64,000 bases of DNA, taken from the NCBI RefSeq assembly GCF_022348085.1, contig NZ_JAKRFN010000005.1, positions 186,001-250,000 on the forward strand, written 5' to 3'. The DNA comes from Mycobacterium sp. PSTR-4-N (GTDB lineage: Bacteria > Actinomycetota > Actinomycetes > Mycobacteriales > Mycobacteriaceae). A program made the position numbers and the translations under genes. Each line of letters starts with the position of its first letter. Within the stretch, counting starts at the first letter, position 1. Below, one piece after another: positions 25,212 to 33,314 of the stretch. The notes beneath the pieces are model-generated. The model was not told the origin of the DNA. It was given only the letters and a program-made list of their open reading frames with translations, and ran no database searches.

Positions 25212-26112
25212 AGTGAACCCGCAGACGATCGAGATTGCCGGAAAATCGGTGTCGCGGTTGGGTTTCGGATCGATGCGATTCACCGGTCGCGGAATCTGGG
25301 GCGAGCCCCGCGACAGGGACGAATGTATCGCTGTGGCCCGTCGGGCGGTCGACCTCGGTGTCCAGTTCATCGACACCGCGGACTCCTATGGCCCGCACGT
25401 CGCCGAGCAGATCTTGCACGAGGCGCTGCACCCCTACCCTGATGACGTCGTGATCGCGACGAAGGCGGGCCTGACCCGGAACGGGCCGGACGTCATCGAT
25501 ACCGCATCAGGACCGAAGCGACTCGGGCCGGCCGCGTGGCCACCGGTGGGGCGGCCCGAATACCTGCGACAGCAGGTGCTGATGAGCATGCGGCGCTTGG
25601 GAGTCGACCAGATCGATCTCCTGCAGTTGCACAGGGTCGATCCCAAAGTGCCGTTGGCAGATCAGATCGGAGAGCTGAAGGCGCTCCGAGATGAGGGCAA
25701 GATCCGTGAGATCGGGATGTCGCAGTGCACAGTGGCCCAGCTCGACGAGGCGCGAGAGATCGTCGAGATCGTCAGTGTGCAGAGTCGGTTCAACGTCGTC
25801 GATCGCAGCGCCGGCGACATGTTGGAGGTGTGCGAACGCGATGGGCTCGCGTTCATTCCGTGGGCGCCGGTTGCGCAGGGTGGGCTCGACGCGGCGCACC
25901 AAGCCCTCGCGGACATCGCCCAGGCGCACCGGTGCACGATCAACCAAGCGGCGATCGCCTGGTTGTTGCATGTGTCGCCGGCGATGCTCGTCATCCCTGG
26001 CACGTCGCGTCGCACGCATCTGGAGGAGAACATGGCTGCCGCGGACATCCGGTTGACCCCGGATCAGATCGACGCCCTCAGCGCGGCTACGCCGATGCGG
26101 TCTGCGTCGTGA
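25204..26112 (+). CDS. Aldo/keto reductase
   Basis: The 302-residue NADPH-dependent carbonyl reductase has the catalytic tetrad visible: Asp and Tyr in FIDTADSYGPH, Lys in VIATKAGL, His in DLLQLHRVD. The cofactor segment VIPGTSRRTHLEENMAAAD is present near the C-terminus. It overlaps the hydrolase gene by 8 bp and is third in the operon; epoxide hydrolysis followed by carbonyl reduction would be a plausible detoxification order (inference). The 3' end overlaps the convergent XRE regulator by 26 bp. Confidence 0.92.
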   Translation: MGEVNPQTIEIAGKSVSRLGFGSMRFTGRGIWGEPRDRDECIAVARRAVDLGVQFIDTADSYGPHVAEQILHEALHPYPDDVVIATKAGLTRNGPDVIDTASGPKRLGPAAWPPVGRPEYLRQQVLMSMRRLGVDQIDLLQLHRVDPKVPLADQIGELKALRDEGKIREIGMSQCTVAQLDEAREIVEIVSVQSRFNVVDRSAGDMLEVCERDGLAFIPWAPVAQGGLDAAHQALADIAQAHRCTINQAAIAWLLHVSPAMLVIPGTSRRTHLEENMAAADIRLTPDQIDALSAATPMRSAS

Positions 26113-26917
26113 GCGGTTGCAGCGGGGCGACGGCGTCGGGGGCCGGACCGTTCTGCGCCGGGCAGTAGACGAACAGCCGCTGATCGGGTGCGTCGGCGAC
26201 CTCGAGTGCCTCGAAGTGCAGGTGTAGCTCACCGGCTTGCGGATGGTGAAACACCTTGTCCTCACTGGCGCGCGGGCGTACGTGGTGCGTTGCCCACAGC
26301 TCGGCGAACACTGAACTCTGAGCTGAGATCTCATCGACCACCTCGGCGACACGGTCGTCGTTCGGAAATCGGGTCAGGCCTGCCCGTAGGTTGCCGACCA
26401 CCTGCGTGGCCACCTGGTGCCAGTCCGTGTAGAAGTCAATGGCGGCAGGGTCGCAGAACACCATGCGCGCGAGGTTGTCGGTGTGGGTGAAGCCGCTGTA
26501 CATCGCACGAGCAGCGGCGTTGAGCCTGAGGATGTTGAGGCCGAGATCGACGACGATTGCCGGCACGCGAAGACCGGAATCGATGAGAAGTTCGATCCCG
26601 GCCGAGACGTCGGTCGCGTGAGCGGGCAGCGCGATCGGCTGCGGATTCACGAGCGAGATGAGATAGGCCGTTGCGTGCGGATCGAGCCGAAGCGCGCGGG
26701 CGAGGGCACGAAGCACTTGGAGCGACGGTCGCTTTTCCCGACCCTGTTCGAGCCGTCGGTAGTAATCGGTGCTCAGTCCGGCAAGGAGAGCCAACTCCTC
26801 TCTGCGCAGACCCCGAACTCGCCGGCCGTCACCGGGAATCAGGCCGACGTCCTGTGGCGTGACCGCGTCGCGTCTCGCTCGCAAGAACGAGGAAAGCTCC
26901 GCCGATCGATCTGCCAT
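26087..26917 (-). CDS. XRE-type regulator with MmyB-like ligand-binding domain
   Basis: The 276-residue protein from the ATG at 26917 has an HTH_31 domain (GRRVRGLRREELALLAGLST, DYYRRLEQGREKRPSLQVLR, about residues 30-80) followed by the MmyB-like ligand-binding domain (IVVDLGLNILRLNAAARAMY; DPAAIDFYTDWHQVATQVVG; HLHFEALEVADAPDQRLFVY). An alternative GTG at 26953 exists. Such regulators often control a neighbouring dehydrogenase or transporter; here the divergent MFS gene and the convergent aldo-keto reductase are candidates. Confidence 0.88.
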   Translation of the reverse strand: MADRSAELSSFLRARRDAVTPQDVGLIPGDGRRVRGLRREELALLAGLSTDYYRRLEQGREKRPSLQVLRALARALRLDPHATAYLISLVNPQPIALPAHATDVSAGIELLIDSGLRVPAIVVDLGLNILRLNAAARAMYSGFTHTDNLARMVFCDPAAIDFYTDWHQVATQVVGNLRAGLTRFPNDDRVAEVVDEISAQSSVFAELWATHHVRPRASEDKVFHHPQAGELHLHFEALEVADAPDQRLFVYCPAQNGPAPDAVAPLQPLTTQTASA

Positions 26918-27033
26918 GGCCTCATCCGTAACCGACAGCCCTGAAGCCGTCACATGATGGTCAACTGTAGAGGGTGTCGGACCTGCCGGCAGCCTCCCGG
27001 CCGACCAGGGGCCGAACGACGTCTGCCAAGCTG

Positions 27034-27052
27034 CTCGGTAGTCATTACCGAG
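27034..27052. promoter_or_regulatory. CTCGGTA-N5-TACCGAG inverted repeat before the MFS gene
   Basis: Perfect 7-bp arms with a 5-bp spacer run into the GAGGAG ribosome binding site of the MFS gene at 27060. It may be the operator for the divergent XRE-type regulator, or fold in RNA to cover the ribosome binding site. Confidence 0.5.
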
Positions 27053-27059
27053 GAGAGTG

Positions 27060-28343
27060 ATGTCGACACCACAGGACACCGCGCCGCCCGCCGAGACCGC
27101 TCATTCGCCGACGCGAGCATGGACCGCAATCGTGGTGCTCGCTGTCGTGGGCACCCTGAATTACGTCGACCGCTTCCTGCCAGGAGTCCTGGCCGAACCG
27201 ATCAAGCGAGATCTTGCGCTGTCTGACACCGCAATCGGCGTCATCAACGGGTTCGGATTCCTCATCGTGTACGCCGTCGTGGGCATTCTCATCGCGCGCG
27301 TCGCCGACCGCGGTGCCTTCGGTGCCGTCATCGCCGGGTGCCTGACGTTGTGGGGCGCGATGACCATGCTCGGTGGCGCGGTCCAGTCCGGGCTGCAGCT
27401 GGCGTTGACCCGCGTCGGTGTGGCCATCGGCGAGGCGGGCAGCACACCGGCTGCTCACGCCTACGTGGCTCGCAACTTCGTCGCCGACAAGAGATCGGCG
27501 CCGCTGGCGGTCACCACCATGGCGATCCCACTCGCCAGTGCCGCGAGCCTGCTCGGTGGCGGCCTACTCGCCGAAAACCTGGGGTGGCGAGCGGCTTTCG
27601 TGACCATGGGTGTCATCACCGTGCTCCTGGCGCCGGTGGTGCTCTGGGTGGTCGGAGTTCGTCAGACCCTGCCGACCCCGCCGCCGCGGCAGGACGTCAG
27701 CACGATGAGATGGTGGGAGCCCCTGCGCAAGCGCAGCTTCCTGGCGATGGTTGCCGGCACTGCGCTGGTGTCCGCGGCCGGATACTCGTTGACCACTTTC
27801 GCGCCGGCCTTCTTGATGCGGACCCGGGGAATGACCCTCGGCCAGGTCGGTGTCGAGTACGGTTTGGCCACCGGAGCGCTCGGGATTCTGGGGCTGCTCA
27901 TCGTCGGCCGGATCTCCGACCGGTTGGCCGCACGCGACCCACGGTGGCTGCTGTGGATCGTGGTCATCCTCATCGCGGGCCTGCTGCCCGCGTCCGTACT
28001 GGCATTCATCGTCGAGAACCGTTGGTGGTGTGTCGGTTTCCTGGCTCTGTCCTATGTCATCGGCATCGCTTATCTTGCGCCCTCCATCGCCGCGATCCAG
28101 CGTGTGGTTCTTCCCGAACATCGCGCGACGGCGTCGGCGGTGTTCTTGTTCTTCAACGCGACGCTGGGTGCGGTCGGGCCGTTTGTCACTGGCGTGGTCA
28201 GCGACTCCCTGACGGCCGGGATGGGTTCCCAAGCACTGGGAAGGGCGTTGCTGATTCTCGTGCCCAGCATGCAGTTGGTGGCGATCGGGTGTTACGCGCT
28301 CGCCGCGAAACACTATCGGCGCGACATCATCGCGGAGGTATGA
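27060..28343 (+). CDS. Major facilitator superfamily transporter
   Basis: The 427-residue protein has about 12 membrane helices and MFS motifs: LNYVDRFLPGVLAEPIKRDL in helix 1, IARVADRGAFGAVIAGCLTL (loop 2-3), GVAIGEAGSTPAAHAYVARN in the helix 4-5 region, and GRISDRLAARDPRWLLW between helices 8 and 9. It looks like the spinster/sialate-type anion symporter group. GTG at 27057 is in frame, but the ATG at 27060 after GAGGAG is better. Substrate unknown; divergent from the XRE regulator. Confidence 0.9.
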   Translation: MSTPQDTAPPAETAHSPTRAWTAIVVLAVVGTLNYVDRFLPGVLAEPIKRDLALSDTAIGVINGFGFLIVYAVVGILIARVADRGAFGAVIAGCLTLWGAMTMLGGAVQSGLQLALTRVGVAIGEAGSTPAAHAYVARNFVADKRSAPLAVTTMAIPLASAASLLGGGLLAENLGWRAAFVTMGVITVLLAPVVLWVVGVRQTLPTPPPRQDVSTMRWWEPLRKRSFLAMVAGTALVSAAGYSLTTFAPAFLMRTRGMTLGQVGVEYGLATGALGILGLLIVGRISDRLAARDPRWLLWIVVILIAGLLPASVLAFIVENRWWCVGFLALSYVIGIAYLAPSIAAIQRVVLPEHRATASAVFLFFNATLGAVGPFVTGVVSDSLTAGMGSQALGRALLILVPSMQLVAIGCYALAAKHYRRDIIAEV

Positions 28344-28431
28344 GCGCAGCGGGCGCTTGGTCAGCCGGCGCTGCCCCGGCATCGGTGAGGTCGACTCCCA
28401 CGCGATGACCCGTGGGTCGTGGGGCCCACCA

Positions 28432-28983
28432 TCACATCAGCGGTTCGGGGGTGAACGTGGCATCGACGTCGCCTACGGTCATCGTCACCTGCCCCTCGAT
28501 CACCACGACCTGTCCCGTCACCCGCCGATCCACTGTCTGAGCCAACTGTTGCACCGGCTGATGCGGGATCTGCAGCACTGACAGGCTCGGCAGCCCCGCC
28601 ACTTTGGGGCCGACGGTGCGCCACCAAGTGGCCACTCCCGCGGCGAACGGAAACAGGACCACCTGGTCGGCTTGGCCGGCCGCTTTGCCCAGGACGCGGT
28701 CGTCGGGTTGGCCCACGGCGATCCACTCCAGGATTCGGGCTGTGAAGTCGGCGAGCCGTAGGTCCGGTACGCCTGGGGTCGACAGACCCGGCCCGAACGT
28801 CAACTCGCCGTCGACATCGCTGAGTCGGTGTGCGCGAAGTCCAAACGCCAACAACCGCACCACCATTCGCTCCTCGGTCTCACTGGGGTGACGGGCCACC
28901 GTCAGCGAGTGATCGGCGTAGTAGCCGTGATCGACATCGGAGACGCCGAGGTCGACTTTGAACACGGTTGCAGAAAGTGCCAC
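28432..28983 (-). CDS. yaeQ: YaeQ family protein
   Basis: The 183-residue protein matches YaeQ throughout: MALSATVFKVDLGVSDVDHG, LTVARHPSETEERMVVRLLA, WIAVGQPDDRVLGKAAGQAD, VVLFPFAAGVATWWRTVG and a beta-rich end. YaeQ has a restriction-endonuclease-like (PD-(D/E)XK) fold in known structures, though activity is not established. It is divergent from the 13E12 gene with a LexA box in the gap near the latter. Confidence 0.92.
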   Translation of the reverse strand: MALSATVFKVDLGVSDVDHGYYADHSLTVARHPSETEERMVVRLLAFGLRAHRLSDVDGELTFGPGLSTPGVPDLRLADFTARILEWIAVGQPDDRVLGKAAGQADQVVLFPFAAGVATWWRTVGPKVAGLPSLSVLQIPHQPVQQLAQTVDRRVTGQVVVIEGQVTMTVGDVDATFTPEPLM

Positions 28984-29063
28984 ACCACAGCCTCGGTGAT
29001 CGCTCGGCGCACCGCAAACGGCACGCTTGTCTGCCGCAGTTGTGAACCCCCACTTGTCGGGGG

Positions 29064-29079
29064 TCGAATGTATGTTCGA
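29064..29079. promoter_or_regulatory. LexA (SOS) box of the 13E12-repeat gene
   Basis: TCGAAT-GTAT-GTTCGA matches 11 of 12 defined bases of the mycobacterial SOS box. It contains the -10 element TATGTT (29071-29076), which ends 7 nt before the ATG at 29083, so the message is probably leaderless and LexA would sit on the promoter itself. Mycobacterial 13E12-repeat genes are known SOS genes. Confidence 0.8.
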
Positions 29080-29082
29080 AGT

Positions 29083-30510
29083 ATGTCGGAGGCGCGGGAG
29101 GCGGTGGCGGGGCTACGGGCCGCCGTCGATGCCGTGCTCGCCGCCGATCTCGATCTGTCGACCGCCGCGGAGATCACCGAGTTGCTCGACGAGCTCGAAG
29201 CCGCCGGCTGCCGCCTGCCTGCGGCGCGGCACCGCGCCCTGGCGCGGTTGCAGGAGGAGACGTCTGCGGTGCAGATGGGGGCCAAGAACTGGCGCGACGT
29301 CCTCGCGACCCGCTACCGGATCAGCGGGTCGGAGGCGCACCGCCGCCTGACCGAGGCCGCGTTGCTCGCCCCGCGGCGGTCGATCACCGGGACACCGCTG
29401 CCGCCGGTGCTCGCGGAGACCGCCTCCGCGCAGGCGCAGGGGCGGATCACCGGTGAGCATGTGGACATCATCCGCAAAGCCGTCGACAAGCTGCCCGGCT
29501 TCGTCGATACGACCACCCGCGAGCAGTTCGAAGCCGATGTAGTGCGCATCGCCGCCGGCGCCGGCCCGAAAGCCACCCACGACGCGGCGGAACTGGAACT
29601 GTTTTTGTTGGATCAGGACGGGCCCGAACCCGACGAAGCCGAACGCACCCGCAAACGCTCGCTGACGAAATCTCGGCAGGGGCGGGATGGGATGACGTCG
29701 TGGCGGGCGGAGTTGACGCCGGAGGCGGCGGCGGTGTGGGAAGCGATCTTCGCCCGCTACGCGGCGCCGGGCATGTGCAACCCCGACGATGACGAGCCGT
29801 GCACGTCGGGGACGCCGACGCAGGCGCAGATCGATGGTGATCATCGCAGCCTGGCCCAGCGCCAGCATGATGCGCTGGTCGCGGTTGGGCGGATCGCCCT
29901 GATGAGTGGTGAGTTGGGTCAGCTGAACGGGTTACCGGTGACGGTGATCGTGCGGACCACGCTGCAGGATTTGGAATCGCGCGTCGGGATCGGGACGACG
30001 GGTGGCGGTACTCGGCTGCCCATCAAGGACGTGATCCGGATGGGGGCGCACGCCTCCCATTATTTGGCGGTGTTCGACCGGGCCACCGGATCGGCGCTGG
30101 ACCTGTTCCGCACCCGCAGGGTGGCGTCGGCGGCGCAGCGGATCATGTTGATCGCCCGCGACGGGGGCTGCACCAAACCCGGCTGCCCCGTCGGGGCATA
30201 CGGCTGCCAGGTCCACCACGTCACCCAAGATTGGGCCCAGGGCGGGCTCACGAACATCGACGACCTCGGCCTGGCCTGCCCACCCGACAACCGCTCCGTC
30301 GGCGAGGGCGGCTGGACCACGTCGATGAACCCCCGCCACGACGTCGAATGGGCTCCGCCGCCGAACCTCGACACCGGCCAAACCCGCATCAACACCCACC
30401 ACACCCCCGAACGACTCCTCCGACCACCCGAGGACGAGGAGCCCACACGAGGGGCGGCCGACCCGTCAGAACCCGGCGGACCCGCACCACCCGACAACCA
30501 GGTCGCCTGA
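29083..30510 (+). CDS. 13E12-repeat (DUF222) protein with HNH endonuclease domain
   Basis: The 475-residue protein has a DUF222 region (about residues 1-320) and an HNH-like domain near residues 355-420 (CTKPGCPVGAYGCQVHHVTQ, DWAQGGLTNIDDLGLACPPD). The HH pair and two Cys are intact, but the usual final His motif after the CPPDN segment is replaced by NRSVGEGGWTT, a common variant. A start at 29068 is in frame but lies inside the LexA box; the ATG at 29083 is preferred. These proteins are multi-copy in mycobacteria and tied to mobile or DNA-damage-induced loci; the actual activity is not known. Confidence 0.9.
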   Translation: MSEAREAVAGLRAAVDAVLAADLDLSTAAEITELLDELEAAGCRLPAARHRALARLQEETSAVQMGAKNWRDVLATRYRISGSEAHRRLTEAALLAPRRSITGTPLPPVLAETASAQAQGRITGEHVDIIRKAVDKLPGFVDTTTREQFEADVVRIAAGAGPKATHDAAELELFLLDQDGPEPDEAERTRKRSLTKSRQGRDGMTSWRAELTPEAAAVWEAIFARYAAPGMCNPDDDEPCTSGTPTQAQIDGDHRSLAQRQHDALVAVGRIALMSGELGQLNGLPVTVIVRTTLQDLESRVGIGTTGGGTRLPIKDVIRMGAHASHYLAVFDRATGSALDLFRTRRVASAAQRIMLIARDGGCTKPGCPVGAYGCQVHHVTQDWAQGGLTNIDDLGLACPPDNRSVGEGGWTTSMNPRHDVEWAPPPNLDTGQTRINTHHTPERLLRPPEDEEPTRGAADPSEPGGPAPPDNQVA

Positions 30511-30575
30511 CGGCGCCGCCCCACTCCTCGTCGTCAGCCGGGATCTCGTTCGGCTGGTCCATGGTGACCGAACTG

Positions 30576-31319
30576 TCAGAACTGACTGACGCCACCGTCG
30601 ACATACACTTCTGACCCCGTCATGTAGGAACTGGCGTCCGAGGCCAGGAAGGCGATGACAGCGCCGATTTCCTCCGCGCGGGCGCGGCGCTTCAGAGGCA
30701 CAGTCGACGTCAAGTCGGACAGTGCGTCGTCGGCCCCGGTGAAAAGGTCTGCGAGCCCGGGTGTTTCGGTGAGTCCGGGAGCGACGACGTTGACGCGAAT
30801 TCTGCGGTCGATGAGTTCGGCGGCCCATGTGCGAGCCAACGAGCGGATCGCGGCTTTCGACGCGGCGTACACGCTCGCCCCTGGAGCGGCCTTCACGTCG
30901 GCATTCGAACCGCACAGAATGATCGATGCTCCCTCGCGCAAGAACGGGAGCACGGTCTGCACGGCGAAGGTCACCCCGCCGACGTTGGTGTCGAAGATTC
31001 TCCTGTAGTGCTCCCAGGTGAGAGCGCCGAGTGTCGCGAATTCGTTGATGCCCGCATTCGCGAAAACGACATCCAACTGACGTCCCGAGGTCTCGATGGT
31101 GGCCGCCAGCGCCTGAAGATCCGCGTCCGAGGTGACATCCGCGCGCACGGGAGTCGCCTGTGCTGTGCCGATTTTCGAGACGGCCTGGTCGAGTGCGTCC
31201 TCGCGGCGCCCGACCAGGAACACGTGGGCCCCCTCATTCGCGAGCGCGCGCGCTGCGGCGAGGCCGATCCCGGACGTCGCTCCGGTGACGAGCGCGGTCT
31301 TCCCAGCAAGGTTCGGCAT
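30576..31319 (-). CDS. Short-chain dehydrogenase/reductase
   Basis: The 247-residue classical SDR has the NAD(P) motif TGATSGIGLAAARAL (Gly-rich, residues about 12-20), NAG in FANAGINEF, the catalytic Ser in ILCGSNADV, YAASK (Tyr-x3-Lys) and the VYVDGGVSQF C-terminus. The ATG at 31319 follows GGAGG. An Arg in VGRRE suggests NADPH preference. Divergent from a tetR gene with TACCG-type operators between, so it is probably induced by its own substrate. Confidence 0.92.
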   Translation of the reverse strand: MPNLAGKTALVTGATSGIGLAAARALANEGAHVFLVGRREDALDQAVSKIGTAQATPVRADVTSDADLQALAATIETSGRQLDVVFANAGINEFATLGALTWEHYRRIFDTNVGGVTFAVQTVLPFLREGASIILCGSNADVKAAPGASVYAASKAAIRSLARTWAAELIDRRIRVNVVAPGLTETPGLADLFTGADDALSDLTSTVPLKRRARAEEIGAVIAFLASDASSYMTGSEVYVDGGVSQF

Positions 31320-31335
31320 GGATCCTCCAGTTTTG

Positions 31336-31381
31336 TACCGATCGGTCGCAGCCGACGGTACCAGTTCTATACCGAACGGTA
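31336..31381. promoter_or_regulatory. TACCGATCGGT / TACCGAACGGTA operators between SDR and tetR
   Basis: ACCGATCGGT (31337-31346) and TACCGAACGGTA (31370-31381) are near-identical palindromes about 34 bp apart. They lie between the divergent SDR and TetR genes. TACAAT (31402-31407) 7 nt before the tetR ATG is a likely -10 for a leaderless transcript. TACCG-N2-CGGT is a frequent TetR operator type. Confidence 0.7.
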
Positions 31382-31414
31382 AAAAACGGCTGACTCCGGA
31401 ATACAATCGGTCTA

Positions 31415-32017
31415 ATGAGCGCAGGGCAACGGCACGCGGGAGGTCGACCGCGAGCCTTCGACGAGAACGACGCGCTCGATGCGGCCATCGAGGTGTTCTG
31501 GCGTCTCGGCTACGAGGGCGCATCTCTGACCGAGCTCACGCAGGCGATGGGTATCAACAAGCCGAGCCTGTATGCGGCGTACGGCAGTAAAGAAGAACTC
31601 TTCCTCCGTGCGCTGGAACGCTACAGGCAGTGCTATCACGGACATCTGAGTCAGTTGCTGGCTCAGCCCAACGCGTATGACGTGCTGGAGGCCTACCTCC
31701 GCGACACTGTCCGGGCCGTGCGCGCCGGCAGCGCGCTCGGATGCTTGTCCATTCAGGGCGGTATCTCCTGCGGGCCGGACAACGCCCACATACCGCAGAT
31801 GCTCGCCGATTACCGCCGGGGGATCGAAGACGCGATCGCGAAAGCTCTTGCAGCGACCGAAGACGCCACGGCCATCGATGCCGCCTCACTGGCCGGTTAT
31901 GCCGTCACGATCGGGCAGGGGCTTGCGGTCGACGCTGCGGCAGGAGTACCGCAGGGCCGGCTCGACGCCGCCGTCGACGTGGCGCTGGCCGGCCTGGCGG
32001 CAACACTCAAAAGGTAG
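31415..32017 (+). CDS. TetR-family regulator
   Basis: The 200-residue protein has a TetR HTH of the GRPRAFDENDALDAAIEVFW, YEGASLTELTQAMGINKPSL, YAAYGSKEELFLRALERY type and a C-terminal domain with Cys in LGCLSIQGGISCGPDN, like members responding to electrophiles or aldehydes (inference). It is divergent from the SDR gene at 30576 and convergent with the SDR at 32020. Probably leaderless. Confidence 0.9.
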   Translation: MSAGQRHAGGRPRAFDENDALDAAIEVFWRLGYEGASLTELTQAMGINKPSLYAAYGSKEELFLRALERYRQCYHGHLSQLLAQPNAYDVLEAYLRDTVRAVRAGSALGCLSIQGGISCGPDNAHIPQMLADYRRGIEDAIAKALAATEDATAIDAASLAGYAVTIGQGLAVDAAAGVPQGRLDAAVDVALAGLAATLKR

Positions 32018-32019
32018 GA

Positions 32020-32859
32020 CTACTCGGGGAAATCGGCGCTACGCGAGAGCCTCTCGTTGGACCGGATATCGGCCAACGCGCCTTCGAGAGTGTCGACCAC
32101 CGCATCGAATCCGCCGTTGCCCAGGACAAGTCGCCGAGGAGGCGGGTTCTGCGCCATGGCCGCGATCACCGCACGCGCACCTCGCCGCGGATCGCCCGGC
32201 TGCGCACCGTCCATCGCCGCGAAGGCAGCGCGCACCTGCTCGAGCATCTCGTGGTACTCCGAAACATGTTCCTCCACAGGTTCATCCGCGAATCCGGCGT
32301 ACGCATTGGTGCGGAACGCCCCTGGCTCCACCGCCACCACCGAGATGCCCTGTGCCGCCACCTCATTGCGGAGCGCTTCGGTCACCGCCTCGACGGCGAA
32401 CTTCGTCGCGCTGTAGTAACCGAACCCGGTCGCCGCGACCAACCCGGCCACCGACGACACGTTGACGATCCAGCCGTTGCCGCGGGCGCGCATGCCCGGC
32501 AGCACCGCCCGCGTCACCGACAGCACCGCGAAGAAGTTCAGCTCGAACATGGTGCGCACCGTGGACTCGTCCATCGCTTCGATCGACCCGAACCATCCGC
32601 GGCCGGCGTTGTTGACCACCACGTCGATGCCGCCGAAATGCTTCTCGACGGTCTGCACTGCGTGCCGCACCTGAGCGGCGTCGGTGACATCCAGCGACAC
32701 CACGAGAACCCGGTCCCCGTATTGCTCGGCCCGCGCGGCCAGCTCCTGCGGCCGGCGAGAGGTCAGCCCCACGCGGTCGCCGGTCTCGAGCGCCGCCTCG
32801 GCGAACGCCACCCCGAGCCCGCCGGGCGTGCCTCCTGTGATGAACCAGCGGCGCGTCAC
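32020..32859 (-). CDS. Short-chain dehydrogenase/reductase
   Basis: The 279-residue SDR has the TGGTPGGLGVAFAEAAL cofactor motif with the third Gly retained, LDVTDAAQV, NNAGRGWFG, catalytic Ser in VNVSSVAG, and YYSATKFAVEA (Tyr-x3-Lys). Resembles the oxidoreductases often annotated as retinol dehydrogenase-like. The start overlaps the end of the SnoaL-like gene by 4 bp, so the two form a minus-strand operon under a MerR-type promoter. Substrate unknown. Confidence 0.9.
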   Translation of the reverse strand: MTRRWFITGGTPGGLGVAFAEAALETGDRVGLTSRRPQELAARAEQYGDRVLVVSLDVTDAAQVRHAVQTVEKHFGGIDVVVNNAGRGWFGSIEAMDESTVRTMFELNFFAVLSVTRAVLPGMRARGNGWIVNVSSVAGLVAATGFGYYSATKFAVEAVTEALRNEVAAQGISVVAVEPGAFRTNAYAGFADEPVEEHVSEYHEMLEQVRAAFAAMDGAQPGDPRRGARAVIAAMAQNPPPRRLVLGNGGFDAVVDTLEGALADIRSNERLSRSADFPE

Positions 32860-33194
32860 GGCTCGATCACCACCCGGCTGATCAGAGTTCCGTCCAGCGT
32901 GAACCGGTAGGTGAGATCGGCGACACCGCCGGGAAAGTCGCCCTCGAGGTGTTGCCCGACCTCCACGCCCGCCTCTGTCGTCGTCGCGCCGGTGAACTCA
33001 GTGGTGTAGGTGTATTCGCTGGCCGCAGTCGCGATCCACGTCCCGATCATGTCGTGTCCCGCGTGATCGTGACCCTCGTCGGTCACCACGGCATCGGTGG
33101 TCAGTGTGGCCAGCGCACGGTCCACCTGGCGGGCGTCGAGTGCGGTCATGAATGTGGTGATGGTGTCCGGGAGTGCGTCCCATGCAGTTGTCAT
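32856..33194 (-). CDS. SnoaL-like/NTF2-fold protein
   Basis: The 112-residue protein has the SnoaL-like cone-fold pattern: FMTALDARQVDRALATLTTD, AVVTDEGHDHAGHDMIGTWI, and a final beta sheet (LTYRFTLDGTLISRVVIEP). The family includes polyketide cyclases and small-ligand binding proteins. The ATG lies 7 nt past the predicted -10 (33206-33201), so it is likely leaderless. First gene of the SnoaL-SDR operon, facing the MerR gene. Confidence 0.82.
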   Translation of the reverse strand: MTTAWDALPDTITTFMTALDARQVDRALATLTTDAVVTDEGHDHAGHDMIGTWIATAASEYTYTTEFTGATTTEAGVEVGQHLEGDFPGGVADLTYRFTLDGTLISRVVIEP

Positions 33195-33206
33195 GAGACG
33201 ACCGTG

Positions 33207-33277
33207 GACCTTCCCCTACGGGGAGGGTCAAGCCGACGATCCGACGTTGACCTTGCCCCTACGGGAAGCTGCAGAAT
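33207..33277. promoter_or_regulatory. Two divergent MerR-type promoters with 19-bp spacers
   Basis: Plus strand: TTGACC (33247-33252), 19-bp spacer holding CTTGCCC-N2-CGGGAAG-like dyad, CAGAAT (33272-33277), pointing at the merR gene. Minus strand: TTGACC (33231-33226), 19-bp spacer with CCTTCCCC-TA-CGGGGAGG dyad (from 33209), CACGGT (33206-33201), pointing at the SnoaL-SDR operon. Long 19-bp spacers with a dyad are the hallmark of MerR-activated promoters. Confidence 0.75.
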
Positions 33278-33314
33278 CGTCCTGGGTGACGGCCGAACCG
33301 CGAAGGAGGACGCC

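Noticed and set aside
29046..29064. ACCCCC/GGGGGT hairpin before the 13E12 gene as a terminator
   Set aside because: No T-tract and no upstream plus-strand gene to terminate; at most a promoter-region structure.
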